A stretch of DNA of 64,000 bases from Roseateles depolymerans (GCF_003387155.1 NZ_QUMT01000001.1:496001-560000); one strand, 5' to 3'; shown: positions 1-9,459, counted from the first letter of the stretch. The notes: generated by a model not told the origin, from the sequence alone. Translations and numbers: made by a program.

Positions 1-104
1 ACGGCCAGGGTCATGACGAAGACGACGATTCGGATGAAGCCGAGGGCGACGACGAGGACGACGGCGAAGACAGCGGCGTCAGCGGAGGCATTGGCGCCCC
101 GCCG

Positions 105-1001
105 ATGCACGTCTATGAAGGCGACAACCGCTGCGGCCTGATCGCCATCGTCGGCCGTCCCAACGTCGGCAAGTCGACCCTGCTCAACGCGCTGGTCGGC
201 CAGAAGGTGTCGATCACCTCCAAGAAGGCCCAGACCACGCGCCATCGCATCACCGGGGTGCGGACCGTGGAGGAGGCGCAGTTTGTCTTCGTCGACACGC
301 CCGGCTTCCAGACTCGCCACAGCTCCGCCCTCAACCGCAACCTGAACCGGACGGTGCAGGGCGTGTTGTCCGACGTGGATCTGGTGCTGTTTGTGGTGGA
401 GGCCGGCAAGTTCGGTCTGGACGATGCCAAGGTGCTGTCGCTGCTGCCGCAGGACAAGCCGGTGGTGCTGATTGCCAACAAGCTGGATGCGGTCACCCGC
501 CGGGCCGAGATGATGCCCTGGCTCAAGAGCATGCAGGAGCGTCGCAACTTCACCGAATTCGTGCCGCTGTCGGCCCGCAAGGATGCGGACGTGCAGCGTC
601 TCTTCCAGATCCTCAAGCCCTACCTGCCCAAGCAGGAGTGGTTCTATGACGAGGACGCGCTGACCGACCGCAGCGAGAAGTTCCTGGCCAGCGAGATGAT
701 CCGAGAAAAGCTCTTCCGCCTCACGGGCGACGAGCTGCCCTACAGCGCCACCGTGGTCATCGACCGCTGGGAGGAAGAGGGCAACCTGCGCCGCATTTCC
801 GCCAGCATCGTGGTGGAGCGGGACGCGCAGAAGGGCATGATCATCGGTGCGGGCGGGGAGCGTCTCAAGCGGATCGGCTCGGAAGCCCGCCAGGAGCTCG
901 AAACGCTGATGGATGCTCGGGTGTTCCTGGAGCTGTGGGTCAAGGTCCGCTCCGGCTGGGCGGACTCGGAAGAACATCTGCGCAGCTACGGCTATGAGTG
1001 A
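105..1001 (+). CDS. era: GTPase Era
   Basis: Ras-like GTPase that binds 16S rRNA and the 30S subunit during ribosome maturation. Visible motifs are the P-loop GRPNVGKST (about residues 17-25), DTPG (64-67) and NKLD (125-128), followed by a C-terminal KH RNA-binding domain with [12 protein letters not shown]. At 298 residues from this ATG the length is normal for the family. The same frame stays open back to the window edge and encodes a very acidic stretch (Asp/Glu/Gly-rich), so the true start may lie upstream and the protein may carry an acidic N-terminal extension; 105 is the only ATG visible in frame. It is first in the visible era-recO-pdxJ-acpS-nagZ operon; rnc usually precedes it but is outside the window. 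The 3' end overlaps recO by 4 bases. Confidence 0.96.
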   Translation: MHVYEGDNRCGLIAIVGRPNVGKSTLLNALVGQKVSITSKKAQTTRHRITGVRTVEEAQFVFVDTPGFQTRHSSALNRNLNRTVQGVLSDVDLVLFVVEAGKFGLDDAKVLSLLPQDKPVVLIANKLDAVTRRAEMMPWLKSMQERRNFTEFVPLSARKDADVQRLFQILKPYLPKQEWFYDEDALTDRSEKFLASEMIREKLFRLTGDELPYSATVVIDRWEEEGNLRRISASIVVERDAQKGMIIGAGGERLKRIGSEARQELETLMDARVFLELWVKVRSGWADSEEHLRSYGYE

Positions 1002-1759
1002 GTGAGCCGCTGATGGTGCAGGGCTACGTGCTTCACCATTACGACTGGAGCGAAACCAGCCTGGTGCTGGATCTCTTCACCCGGGACCATGGCCGGCTGG
1101 CGGTGGTCGCCAAAGGCGCCAAGCGGCCTTATTCCCAGCTGCGGGGCGTGCTGCTGCCGTTCCTGCGGCTGCAGGTGACGCTGAGCAAGCCGTCCAAGAT
1201 GAACGAGGAAGGCGCGGCCGAGGTGCGTACGCTGCGCGGCGCGGAATGGGTGGGCGGACAGACCTTGCCCACCGGCGCCGCGCTCTTCAGCGGCTACTAC
1301 GTGAACGAGCTGCTGCTCAAATTCCTGCCGCGCCAGGACCCGCACACGGCGCTGTTCGATGCCTATGCGGACCTGATGCCGCTGCTGCAGACGCCGGACG
1401 GGTCGCAGGCGGCGCTGCGTGCCTTTGAACTTCGCCTGCTGGCCGACTGTGGCCTGCTGCCCGACCTGAGTGTGCTGGCCACGACGCAGGCTGCGCTGGA
1501 CCCGGAGCGGCTGTACATGTTGTCGCCGGAGTCGGGCGTGGTCGTGCCGACGCAGGATGCGCCGCAGCTCACCGGGCAGGCGCTGGTGCAACTGCAGGCG
1601 GCGCTGCTGCATGGCTCCATGCCTGCGCTGCGTGCGGCCTGTGACGACGCGGGATCGGCCCTGAAGCCGTTGCTGCGCGCCTTGCTTCACTATCATCTGG
1701 GGCATCGGCCGCTGCGCACGCGGCAGGTGCTGCTGGATGTCCAGAAGCTGCTGAACTGA
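998..1759 (+). CDS. recO: DNA repair protein RecO
   Basis: RecO helps RecR load RecA on SSB-coated single-stranded DNA in the RecF recombination pathway. The 253-residue protein begins with the typical OB-fold N-terminus ([13 protein letters not shown], then [11 protein letters not shown] and AKGAKRP) and ends with a helical C-terminal domain. The start is a GTG that overlaps the era stop (GTGA), pointing to translational coupling; an ATG five codons in (1013) is a possible alternative. Its place between era and pdxJ is the common order in Burkholderiales. No zinc-finger cysteines are seen in the C-terminal part, which is usual for many proteobacterial RecO proteins. Confidence 0.95.
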   Translation: MSEPLMVQGYVLHHYDWSETSLVLDLFTRDHGRLAVVAKGAKRPYSQLRGVLLPFLRLQVTLSKPSKMNEEGAAEVRTLRGAEWVGGQTLPTGAALFSGYYVNELLLKFLPRQDPHTALFDAYADLMPLLQTPDGSQAALRAFELRLLADCGLLPDLSVLATTQAALDPERLYMLSPESGVVVPTQDAPQLTGQALVQLQAALLHGSMPALRAACDDAGSALKPLLRALLHYHLGHRPLRTRQVLLDVQKLLN

Positions 1760-1773
1760 CCGGAGTTCCCTGC

Positions 1774-2559
1774 ATGAATCCCCTGATGGCCCCTGAAGGC
1801 TTCCGTCACGACGCGCGCTGCGCGTTGTCCGTCAACGTCAACAAGGTGGCCTTGCTGCGCAACACCCGCCACCTGGGCATTCCCAGCGTCACCCGGGCGG
1901 CGCAGCTGTGCCTGGAAGCGGGCGCGCAAGGCATCACGGTGCATCCGCGGCCGGATGGCCGGCACATCCGCGCGCAGGACGTGCGTGAGCTGGCAGAGCT
2001 GCTCAAGGCCTGGCCGCATGCTGAGTACAACATCGAGGGCAACCCGACCCAGAACCTGATGGACTTCATCCGGGAGACCCGGCCCCATCAGGCGACATTC
2101 GTGCCGGACAGCGAAGACCAGTTCACCTCCGACCATGGCTGGAATCTGCCGGCGGACGCGGAGCGGCTGCGGCCCATGATTGCGGAATGCAAGTCGCTGG
2201 GCGTGCGGGTGAGCCTGTTCATGGACCCGGTGCCGGAGATGATGGCCCACGTGGCCGCGCTGGGCGCGGACCGCATCGAGCTCTACACCGAAACCTGGGC
2301 CAGTGCCTTTGGCACCGAGCGGGAGGCGGCGGTGCTGGCGAGTTTTGCCGACACCGCCCGTGCAGCGCTGGCGCAGGGGCTGGCCATCAATGCCGGGCAC
2401 GATCTGAACCGCGACAACCTGACGCGTTTCCTGCGGGACGTGCCGGGCGTGGCGGAGGTGTCGATCGGTCATGCCCTGGTGGCCGATGCGCTGGAGCTGG
2501 GGTATGGCGAAGCGGTGCGAGAGTACCAGCGCAGCATCCAGCGGGCCTATGCCCGCTGA
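1774..2559 (+). CDS. pdxJ: Pyridoxine 5'-phosphate synthase
   Basis: PdxJ condenses 1-deoxy-D-xylulose 5-phosphate with 3-amino-2-oxopropyl phosphate to give pyridoxine 5'-phosphate, the last ring-forming step of DXP-dependent vitamin B6 synthesis. The 261-residue TIM barrel contains the family signatures [15 protein letters not shown] near the N-terminus, [13 protein letters not shown] (catalytic His region), [13 protein letters not shown] and AINAGHDLN, and ISIGHAL near the end (read here as VSIGHAL). It starts 14 bases after recO and ends 14 bases before acpS, so it is inside the era operon. Length and motifs are normal. Confidence 0.97.
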   Translation: MNPLMAPEGFRHDARCALSVNVNKVALLRNTRHLGIPSVTRAAQLCLEAGAQGITVHPRPDGRHIRAQDVRELAELLKAWPHAEYNIEGNPTQNLMDFIRETRPHQATFVPDSEDQFTSDHGWNLPADAERLRPMIAECKSLGVRVSLFMDPVPEMMAHVAALGADRIELYTETWASAFGTEREAAVLASFADTARAALAQGLAINAGHDLNRDNLTRFLRDVPGVAEVSIGHALVADALELGYGEAVREYQRSIQRAYAR

Positions 2560-2573
2560 GGGGGCGGACCGAC

Positions 2574-2969
2574 ATGATCTACGGCATTGGCACCGACATC
2601 TGCGACATCCGCCGCATCCGCGAGACCTTTGAGCGTCGAGGCGTGCGGTTTGCCGAGAAGGTGCTCGGACCGCACGAGCTGACCGTGTTCCACGACCGCT
2701 ACCAACGGGTGCCGGCGCGGGGCATTGCTTATCTGGCGACCCGTTTTTCGGCCAAGGAAGCGTTTTCCAAGGCCATTGGCATGGGCATGCGTATGCCGAT
2801 GACCTGGCGGGACTGCGAGGTGGTGAAGGCGCCCAGCGGCAAGCCCGGCTTGCGGCTGCACAACGCGCTGGCGACGTGGTTCGAAGCCAAGGGGTTGACG
2901 GCGCATGTCACCGTGACCGATGAAACCGACTATGCCGCGGCCTTTGTGGTCGTGGAGACCCGAGAGTGA
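2574..2969 (+). CDS. acpS: Holo-[acyl-carrier-protein] synthase
   Basis: AcpS transfers 4'-phosphopantetheine from CoA to the acyl carrier protein, activating fatty acid synthesis. The 131-residue product starts [12 protein letters not shown], with the metal-binding Asp8, and has [10 protein letters not shown] with the second acidic ligand Glu62. The ATG at 2574 was chosen because the conserved family N-terminus begins exactly there, although the frame is open far upstream. It follows pdxJ by 14 bases, as in E. coli where pdxJ and acpS are also adjacent, and is followed 7 bases later by nagZ. Confidence 0.97.
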   Translation: MIYGIGTDICDIRRIRETFERRGVRFAEKVLGPHELTVFHDRYQRVPARGIAYLATRFSAKEAFSKAIGMGMRMPMTWRDCEVVKAPSGKPGLRLHNALATWFEAKGLTAHVTVTDETDYAAAFVVVETRE

Positions 2970-2976
2970 ACCGAGC

Positions 2977-4062
2977 ATGACCGAATCCTTGCACGCGCCC
3001 GTCATCCTGGACATCGCCGGCACGGCCTTGACGGCGGATGACCGTCGGCGTCTTCAGCATCCGTTGACGGGGGGGCTGATTCTGTTCGCCCGTCATTTCG
3101 AAAGCCGTGCCCAGCTGACGGCGTTGTGTGCCGAGGCCAAGTCGCTGCGACCGGATCTGCTGATTGCGGTGGACCAGGAAGGCGGACGGGTGCAGCGTTT
3201 CCGCACGGACGGCTTCACGGCGCTGCCGGCGATGCGCAGCCTCGGTGAGCTGTGGATGGACGATGCCATGCGGGCCATCCAGGCCGCGACGGCCACGGGG
3301 CTGGTGCTGGCGCTGGAGCTGCGGGCCTGCGGGGTGGACATGAGTTTCACGCCGGTGCTGGACCTGGACCATCACGACGACACCCATCAGTCCTTGAGCG
3401 GCGTGATTGGGTCGCGCAGTTTCCATCGGGACCCGCGGGTGGTGAGTCTGCTGGGCCAGAGCCTGATGCAGGGGCTGGCGCTGGCGGGCATGGCCAGTTG
3501 CGGCAAGCATTTCCCTGGCCACGGGTATGTGGCGGCCGATTCCCATGTGGATGTGCCGGTGGACACCCGCAGCCTGAAGGCGATTCTTGCGGAAGATGCG
3601 CGGCCGTTCGAGTGGCTGAGCCTGAGTCTGTCGGCGGTGATGCCGGCGCATGTGGTCTACCGCAAGGTGGACAGCCGTCCGGCGGGTTTCAGTCGGCGGT
3701 GGTTGCAGGAGATCCTGCGGGAGCGGTTGGGGTTTGCGGGCGCGGTGTTCAGTGACGATCTGGGCATGGCGGGGGCACGGGTCATCGAAGGTCGGCCGGT
3801 GGGCTTTACCGAGGCGGCGATGGCGGCGCTGGACGCGGGGTGTGATCTGGTGTTGCTGTGCAACCAGAGTCTGGAGTCCGGTGGGCAGGCGATTGATGAG
3901 CTGCTCGACGGGTTGAGCCAGGCGCAGTCCGACGGGCGCTGGCACCCTGCGATCGACAGCGAAGCCCGCCGTGCAGCGTTGTTGCCGCAATCAGCGCCGC
4001 TGACCTGGGATGAGTTGATGTTGGCGCCGCGTTATCTGGAGGCTTTGGCGCGACTGCCTTGA
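2977..4062 (+). CDS. nagZ: Beta-N-acetylhexosaminidase NagZ
   Basis: Cytoplasmic glycoside hydrolase of family 3 that removes N-acetylglucosamine from anhydromuropeptides in peptidoglycan recycling. In other bacteria its product can signal beta-lactamase induction. The 361-residue barrel has the loop KHFPGHG (from Lys177), typical of NagZ, and the nucleophile segment FSDDLGM (Asp260). The ATG at 2977 is placed where the family N-terminus (APVILDIAG) needs it; the frame is open 57 bases further up but that overlaps acpS. It is the last gene of the era operon; the next gene lies convergent 42 bases away, and no clear terminator hairpin was seen between them. Confidence 0.95.
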   Translation: MTESLHAPVILDIAGTALTADDRRRLQHPLTGGLILFARHFESRAQLTALCAEAKSLRPDLLIAVDQEGGRVQRFRTDGFTALPAMRSLGELWMDDAMRAIQAATATGLVLALELRACGVDMSFTPVLDLDHHDDTHQSLSGVIGSRSFHRDPRVVSLLGQSLMQGLALAGMASCGKHFPGHGYVAADSHVDVPVDTRSLKAILAEDARPFEWLSLSLSAVMPAHVVYRKVDSRPAGFSRRWLQEILRERLGFAGAVFSDDLGMAGARVIEGRPVGFTEAAMAALDAGCDLVLLCNQSLESGGQAIDELLDGLSQAQSDGRWHPAIDSEARRAALLPQSAPLTWDELMLAPRYLEALARLP

Positions 4063-4104
4063 GCGGCGCGAGGCGACGGTTCGATGCTGGCCTGTGGCGC
4101 GCGT

Positions 4105-4740
4105 TCAGTCTTCTGATGCCCGTTGCGCCATGCGGGCGAACCAGGCGGATTTGCCGGTTTTGTAGAGCTGGTACCAGGCCTCCAGCGTCTCGGCGTTGTA
4201 GATGTCCAGGGTCTCGAAAATCGCTCGCGCGAATTCGATCGGCGCCATGCCGCCGGCAGTGATCAGGCCTTGGTCCAGCACGACCGGTTCATCCACATAC
4301 TGGTCGCCGCCTGCGTATCCCGTGCCGTTGAGATAGCTGGCCGCATTGCTGGTGTGACGGCGCTGGTCCAGCGCCCCGACACGGGCCAGTCCCGCCGTGG
4401 CGCCACAGATCGCCGCCACGCGCCGGCCCTGGTCCAGGAAGTCCTTGGCCTTGTGCGCCGCCTTCATGTGCTCGCCCACATCCCAGCCAGGGCCACCGGG
4501 CAAGATCAACAGTTCACTGTCCTGCGGGAACAATGAGTCCAGCCGCATGTCCGGCAGCACCGACAACCCCCCGGCCGATCTCACCAGTCCGGCACCGGCA
4601 GCCGCCACCGTCTTCACCTGCCATCGACCCGGCGTCTGCTGGAAGTCGGGCTGCTGGATACCCGCGGTGGCAAAGGCGGCTTCCCAGTCAGCGAAGCCGT
4701 CGAACAAATAGAGGTGGACTGTGCGGTCGGGGGCGTTCAT
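4105..4740 (-). CDS. DJ-1/PfpI family protein
   Basis: A 211-residue protein of the DJ-1/PfpI (class I glutamine amidotransferase-like) superfamily. The nucleophile elbow AAICGAT places the reactive cysteine at Cys112, with LILPGGPGW (oxyanion region) before it and an N-terminal acidic residue Glu20 (DWE) that usually activates the cysteine. Members include stress chaperones, deglycases, isonitrile hydratases and cysteine proteases, so substrate cannot be given. The ATG at 4740 fits the family start (VHLYLFDGFADWE); the open frame further up is translation through an inverted repeat and is not expected to be coding. It stands alone on this strand, convergent with nagZ. Confidence 0.85.
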   Translation of the reverse strand: MNAPDRTVHLYLFDGFADWEAAFATAGIQQPDFQQTPGRWQVKTVAAAGAGLVRSAGGLSVLPDMRLDSLFPQDSELLILPGGPGWDVGEHMKAAHKAKDFLDQGRRVAAICGATAGLARVGALDQRRHTSNAASYLNGTGYAGGDQYVDEPVVLDQGLITAGGMAPIEFARAIFETLDIYNAETLEAWYQLYKTGKSAWFARMAQRASED

Positions 4741-4825
4741 GACCGGGAGGCGGCAAAGGCTGTTCCTGCCGGGGGGGCCGCTTGGGACTTCGACAGGGAG
4801 AGGTCCTGCGACGTGAGGGGCGAGC

Positions 4826-4919
4826 GGAGAGGGTATGCGTTGCCCCTTTCCTCCATGTCCCCCGGACCCTGCGGGTCCTCCTCCTTTACTTACGGAAAGG
4901 GGCAACGCATACCCTCTCC
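4826..4919. repeat. Inverted-repeat element A with 42-nt conserved centre
   Basis: Perfect 26-bp arms (4826-4851 and 4894-4919) enclose a 42-nt centre (4852-4893). The centre contains its own palindrome GGACCC-TGC-GGGTCC. A second copy of the centre lies in opposite orientation inside element B at 5138-5179 with 40 of 42 bases the same, while the arms of A and B differ. The gap from 4741 to 5238 holds these two elements and no credible gene; short open frames across them are products of the repeat. It sits about 85 bases upstream of the DJ-1 gene start. It could be a REP-like or MITE-like element or a transcript-processing hairpin. Confidence 0.85.
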
Positions 4920-5109
4920 TCACCATCACCGAGCTCTGCCTTGAACCTCCTGCGGGGCACCGAGGTGATGGCTGTGTAGGGAGCCGATCACGGTGAGTGT
5001 CGAGCGACTGGTTGCGGACCGCGATTCAAGCGATCGCGCCAAACAACCAACATCACGAATGCGGCAGGCTCTCCGCACACCACCTCTCCCGCACCACTCG
5101 GTCGATCGA

Positions 5110-5207
5110 AGGGAGGCTGTGCCCCTCCCCCTTTTCCGGAAGTAAAGGAGGAGGACCCGCAGGGTCCGGGGGACATGAAGGAAAAGGGGGAGGGGCACAG
5201 CCTCCCT
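5110..5207. repeat. Inverted-repeat element B with 42-nt conserved centre
   Basis: Perfect 28-bp arms (5110-5137 and 5180-5207) around a 42-nt centre (5138-5179) that is the reverse complement of the centre of element A, with two differences. The arms are pyrimidine-rich toward the centre as in A (ending CTTTTCC against CTTTCC) but otherwise have a different sequence, so base pairing, not sequence, is what is kept. It lies 31 bases downstream of the MFS gene stop (5239, minus strand), where its RNA hairpin could end or protect that transcript. Confidence 0.85.
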
Positions 5208-5238
5208 CCGACCCGACCTCACAAAAAACCAAAACCGT

Positions 5239-6486
5239 TCAGTCGCTCTCCGCCGTCATCCGCAAAACGAGCGCGACCAAGCTGGCAAACGCCGCAAGCG
5301 CCGTCACCCCCACCCAGCCAAACTGGCTCAACAGCAGGCTCCCAAGAGCAGCCCCCGCCGCCATGCCGATGAACATGCCGGTGAAGAGGATGGCGTTGAG
5401 GCGACTCCGCGCAGCCGGGTCCAGCCCATAAACGATGGTTTGGTGGGCGATGAGCGTGGCCTGCACCCCGAAGTCGAAGATGATTGCCAGCACCACCAGC
5501 AGCACAATCGCCGCGGAGCGGTCCAGCAGGGGCGTGATCGACATGGCCGCGAAGGACAGCGCCGTGATCAGTGCGCCGATCTTGGTGACCAGCCCCGGGC
5601 CCCGGTGGTCCGCCACGCGGCCAGCCAGCGGCGCTGCAAGGGCACCCGCAGCACCCGCCAGTCCGAAGGCGCCGGACACAGCACTCCCCAGGCCAAAGCG
5701 GTGGTGCAGCATCACCGCCAGGGTGGACCAGAACGCGCTGAAGGCCAGCGAGATCAGGCCCTGCGCCAGCGTGGCCCGCCGCAGCGACGGGTAGGCCTGC
5801 CACAGGCCCCGCAGGGAACGCATCAGCGCCGGATAGGTCGTGGCCGTCGCCGGGCGAACCGACGGCAGCAGGCGCCAGCTCAGCAGGCCCACCAAGGTCA
5901 GGGCACCCGCAGCCAGCATGAAGACCCAGCGCCAGCCAAAGGCCTGCGCCACCACGCCACTCATCACCCGCGACAGCAGGATGCCCAGCAGCAAGCCCGT
6001 CATCACCTGGCCAACGATACGGCCGCGGTGGTCCGGCGGGCTCAGCGCTGCCGCCATCGGCACCACGTCCTGAGCCAGGGTGGCCGTCAGGCCCAGCAGC
6101 GCACTGGCCAGCAGGAAGGGGGTGTAGGCCGGCACCAGGCCGCACAGCAGCAAGGTCAGCACCAGCAGCACAAACTTGGTCAGAATGACCTTGCGCCGGT
6201 CAAAACGATCCCCCAGCGGCGTGAGGAGCAAAATGCCTGCCGCGTATCCCAGCTGGGTCAGCATGGGCACGGCGCCAATCTGCGCCGCACTGGCGTGCAG
6301 GTCGTCGGCCAGGGGGGCCAGGATCGGCTGGCTGTAGTAAAGCGATGCCGCGCCCAGGCCCGCAGAGGCCGCCATCAGGACGATCAGAGCCGGGGCCGGC
6401 GCCGCCTGCTGCGCCCCGGAATGCCCCGCATGCGAGGCGTTGGCCGGCACTGGGCCAGCGGTCTTGGGTAAAGGAAGGACAGACAT
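5239..6486 (-). CDS. MFS transporter (drug-efflux type)
   Basis: A 415-residue inner-membrane protein with about 12 hydrophobic segments and the MFS loop 2-3 motif GDRFDRRKV (about residue 97), as in the DHA1 family of antiporters. LYYSQPILAPLADD in TM1-2 is typical of the YnfM/arabinose-exporter-like and drug:H+ branches. The ATG at 6486 is preferred because the extra upstream 37 codons (from 6597) run into the promoter region of the divergent LysR gene and look non-coding. Divergent pairing with a LysR regulator 166 bases away suggests that regulator controls it. Substrate unknown. Confidence 0.9.
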   Translation of the reverse strand: MSVLPLPKTAGPVPANASHAGHSGAQQAAPAPALIVLMAASAGLGAASLYYSQPILAPLADDLHASAAQIGAVPMLTQLGYAAGILLLTPLGDRFDRRKVILTKFVLLVLTLLLCGLVPAYTPFLLASALLGLTATLAQDVVPMAAALSPPDHRGRIVGQVMTGLLLGILLSRVMSGVVAQAFGWRWVFMLAAGALTLVGLLSWRLLPSVRPATATTYPALMRSLRGLWQAYPSLRRATLAQGLISLAFSAFWSTLAVMLHHRFGLGSAVSGAFGLAGAAGALAAPLAGRVADHRGPGLVTKIGALITALSFAAMSITPLLDRSAAIVLLVVLAIIFDFGVQATLIAHQTIVYGLDPAARSRLNAILFTGMFIGMAAGAALGSLLLSQFGWVGVTALAAFASLVALVLRMTAESD

Positions 6487-6652
6487 GAGGGACCTTTCGG
6501 GAGCCGGCACATTCGCTGGAACGGCACGGCGGAATGAGGAGCTGAGTGGAATTGTTGCGATGCAGCAGCCGCGGCAGAAGACGGCCCGGTCGCACAAGTG
6601 CTATACCTCGCACGTATGAATCGGACGATTGCATCGGAAGAGGACGGTCCCC

Positions 6653-7729
6653 ATGAGTGAGCAAACGAACGACCCCAGGAAACAGCCGCTGAGCGAACCG
6701 GCAGGCGAGCCGATGAGGGAGCGCGGCGTCGAACGACCGCTGGAGCCAGTCCGCGACCTGGGAGGGCAGGACCGGTTGTCGCTGCTGCAGACCTTTCTGC
6801 AGGTGGTGGAGGCGGGCAGCTTCTCGGCAGCGGCCCAGCAACTCGGCACCACCCAGCCCACTGTCAGCCGTCGTCTGCAGATGCTGGAATCCCTGCTCGG
6901 CGCCCGTCTGGTGGAACGCTCCACCCGAGGCCTGCGCCTGACCGAGGAAGGCCGGCGCTGCGTGGCCCAGGCCCGCCCGCTGATCGACGGCTGGACCAGC
7001 CTCAGCGAAGACATGGGCGAGCACGGTCAGCCCCTGAGCGGCCGACTGCGGGTCCGCGTCCCGCATGCCTTCGGCCAGTACCAGCTGATGGAGGTGCTGG
7101 GCCGCTTCATGAAACAGCATCCCCACCTGTCGGTGGAGTGGATGCTGCAAGATGAACTGCCGGACTTCAGCCGCGAACCGGTGGACTGCTCCGTCGTGGT
7201 GGGCCAGGTGGAGCGGCCCGACCTGATCATGGTGCCGCTGGCCGAAGTGCCCCGCGTGCTCGTGGCCGCGCCAGAGGTGGTCCAGCAACTGCCCAAGGGC
7301 CTGGATGACCTGGCGCCAGACGCACTGGCCGTCGCGCTGGGCGACCAGCCCTGGCTGGCCCTCACCACCTTTTATCGCGACGAGGTGCGGCTGCGGCCGC
7401 AAGGCGGCGGCGATGTGCTGCCAGTGCCCATCCACTTCCGCTTCGGCACCGACAGCCTGTTCGCCTTGATCGAGGCCGCCCGCCAGGGCCTGGGCCTGGC
7501 CGCCGTATCGCACTGGGCCGTGATGGACGACCTGAACGCCGGCCGGCTGGTGCGGGTGCTGCCCCGCTGGTGCGCCATGCCGCTGCCGTTCTCGCTGGTC
7601 TTTCCCTCACGGCGCCATCAGCCGGCACGGCTGCGGGCATTCGCCGCCCTGATGCGGGAGGTGGTCCCCGCCATCCCCGGCATGCGGGCCGTCGGGGCAG
7701 GGGACCGGCCAGTGGATCAGTCGCGGTAG
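6653..7729 (+). CDS. LysR family transcriptional regulator
   Basis: 358-residue LysR-type regulator. The helix-turn-helix is at about residues 45-100 (TFLQVVEAGSFSAAAQQL, then TQPTVSRRLQMLE and GARLVERSTRGLRLTEEG), followed by a substrate-binding domain. A 40-residue hydrophilic N-terminal tail precedes the HTH, which is longer than usual. The ATG at 6653 has an AG-rich ribosome site (GGAAGAGGA) about 7 bases upstream and is preferred over a TTG at 6629. It is divergent from the MFS exporter at 5239-6486, the usual arrangement of a LysR regulator and its target. Its 3' end overlaps that of the convergent POT transporter by 13 bases. Confidence 0.93.
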   Translation: MSEQTNDPRKQPLSEPAGEPMRERGVERPLEPVRDLGGQDRLSLLQTFLQVVEAGSFSAAAQQLGTTQPTVSRRLQMLESLLGARLVERSTRGLRLTEEGRRCVAQARPLIDGWTSLSEDMGEHGQPLSGRLRVRVPHAFGQYQLMEVLGRFMKQHPHLSVEWMLQDELPDFSREPVDCSVVVGQVERPDLIMVPLAEVPRVLVAAPEVVQQLPKGLDDLAPDALAVALGDQPWLALTTFYRDEVRLRPQGGGDVLPVPIHFRFGTDSLFALIEAARQGLGLAAVSHWAVMDDLNAGRLVRVLPRWCAMPLPFSLVFPSRRHQPARLRAFAALMREVVPAIPGMRAVGAGDRPVDQSR

Positions 7730-9309
7730 CGGTTCTGCAGCTGGTAGCCGCGGGCATACAGCGCAAACAGCAGCGCAGCGACCAGGGCAAAACCCGCAAA
7801 GAAGAACATCTGGAACGCCGTCACGCTGGTGCCGGTGCTCTGGATGTAGCCCGTCACCGACTCACCCTTCACGCTGGCATTGGCCACCAGCACCCACAGG
7901 TTGCCGATGGTCACCGACAGGTTCCAGAAGCTGGTGATCACCCCCTTCATCGCCAGCGGCGCCTGGCTGTAGGCGAACTCCAGACCGGTGGCGGACACCA
8001 GCACCTCACCCATGGTCAGCAGCGCATAAGGCAGCACCTGCCAGACGATGGAGACGCTCTGGCCGCCATCGATCCACAGCTGCAGCCCGCCCACCACGAT
8101 CCAGGCCACGCCCGACAGGGCGATGCCGGCGCCCATGCGGCGCAGCGCGTTGAGCTTGACGCCCGCACGCTCCAGCAGCGGGTAGAGCACCACGTTGTTG
8201 AAGGGGATCAGGATCATGACCAGCGCCGGATTGATCGCCTGCATCATGGACGACTTGAACCATTCGGGCTTGCTCATCTGGTCGGCCTGCAGCACCCAAG
8301 TCGATGCCTTCTGGTCGAACAGGGACCAGAACGGCGTGACCAGCGCAAACAGCACCAGCAGGCGCAGCACCGTGCGCACACCTTCCACCGCTTCGTCCGG
8401 ATGCACGCCGCGAGCGCGCGGCAGCTGGATCCAGGCACCGACGCCGCCGAAGAACATCAGCAGCACCAGCGCAAAGCAGAAGGCAATCACAAAGCCCCAC
8501 TGCGGCGACATCGCCAGCGACCCGAGGGCCAGCATCGCCCCGAGGGCAGCAATGATCAGGCCCGGACGGCCTTCCCCGTCGCGACGGGCCAGCAGCGCCG
8601 TGCGCACCACCTTCAGGAAGGCGTGCGGGTCCTGCGCCGCCGTCGGCGGCACATGCACGTAGCGACGACGGCCGCTCCAGAAGATCAGGGTGGCCAACAG
8701 CATCAGCACGCCCGGAATGCCGAAGGCCACGCTGGCGCCAAAGCGGTCCAGGAAGATGGGCATCAGCAGCGAGGCGAAGAAGGAGCCGAAGTTGATGATC
8801 CAGTAGAAGGCATCGAACACCTTCTGCGCCAGCGACCGGTTGGTCTTGTCGAACTGGTCACCGATGAAGGAGCTCACCAGCGGCTTGATGCCGCCCGAGC
8901 CCAGCGCGATCAGGAACAGGCCGGTGTAGAAGCCGCGCAGGTTGTTCTCGAAGATCGCCAGGCAGGCATGGCCCACGCAATAGACCAGGCTCAGCCAGAG
9001 GATGGTGTTGTATTTGCCGAAGAACCGGTCGGCCAGCCAGCCCCCCAGCAACGGGAAGAAATACACCCCGATGACGAAGGTGTGGAAGATCTCCTTGGCC
9101 TCGCCCTTGCGCAGCGGCTCCGGAATGGCCAGCAGCAGGCTGGTCATGAGGAAGACCGTCAGGATGTTGCGCATGCCGTAGAAGCTGAAGCGCTCGCAGC
9201 CTTCGTTGGCAATGATGAAGGGCACCTGCGACGGCATCTTCGGCGCGGCAGCCGGGGCGGCACCGGCACCGGCGCCTGCAGGCAAGGGATGAGAGGGGGT
9301 GAGGCTCAA
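7717..9309 (-). CDS. POT/PTR family peptide:H+ symporter
   Basis: Proton-dependent oligopeptide transporter of the inner membrane, 530 residues with about 14 hydrophobic segments. The N-terminal signature is NEGCERFSFYGMR, which carries the conserved E-x-x-E-R-F-x-Y-Y-like motif needed for proton coupling. FFPLLGGWLADRFFGKYN and GSGGIKPLVSSF are further family blocks. The start is a TTG at 9309 with a good ribosome site (GGGAGA) 5 bases upstream; the first internal ATG (9237) would remove an Ala/Pro-rich 24-residue leader and is the main alternative. It lies downstream of rne on the same strand but a terminator separates them. Confidence 0.9.
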   Translation of the reverse strand: MSLTPSHPLPAGAGAGAAPAAAPKMPSQVPFIIANEGCERFSFYGMRNILTVFLMTSLLLAIPEPLRKGEAKEIFHTFVIGVYFFPLLGGWLADRFFGKYNTILWLSLVYCVGHACLAIFENNLRGFYTGLFLIALGSGGIKPLVSSFIGDQFDKTNRSLAQKVFDAFYWIINFGSFFASLLMPIFLDRFGASVAFGIPGVLMLLATLIFWSGRRRYVHVPPTAAQDPHAFLKVVRTALLARRDGEGRPGLIIAALGAMLALGSLAMSPQWGFVIAFCFALVLLMFFGGVGAWIQLPRARGVHPDEAVEGVRTVLRLLVLFALVTPFWSLFDQKASTWVLQADQMSKPEWFKSSMMQAINPALVMILIPFNNVVLYPLLERAGVKLNALRRMGAGIALSGVAWIVVGGLQLWIDGGQSVSIVWQVLPYALLTMGEVLVSATGLEFAYSQAPLAMKGVITSFWNLSVTIGNLWVLVANASVKGESVTGYIQSTGTSVTAFQMFFFAGFALVAALLFALYARGYQLQNRYRD

Positions 9310-9389
9310 GGGGGTCTCCCAGCGAGATCAAGGCCACGGGTGTGGCCAGCGGATCGGGCACGGTGGTGCCCATGAAAAAAACGGCAGAC

Positions 9390-9423
9390 AAAAAAGAGCC
9401 GCCGGGCCCAGGCCGCGGCGGCT
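9390..9423 (-). terminator. Rho-independent terminator of rne
   Basis: Read on the minus strand, a G+C-rich hairpin with arms AGCCGCC/GGCGGCT (9397-9403 and 9417-9423) is followed by a T-run (the A-run at 9391-9395 on plus). It starts 37 bases after the rne stop and would end the rne transcript before the POT gene. Confidence 0.8.
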
Positions 9424-9459
9424 GCGCGGACGAAAGACGCCTCAGCGTCCTTCGTCGGT

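Noticed and set aside
4782-5431. Short open frames across the inverted repeats
   Set aside because: Their peptides simply translate the repeat arms and the shared centre; no start sites or family matches.
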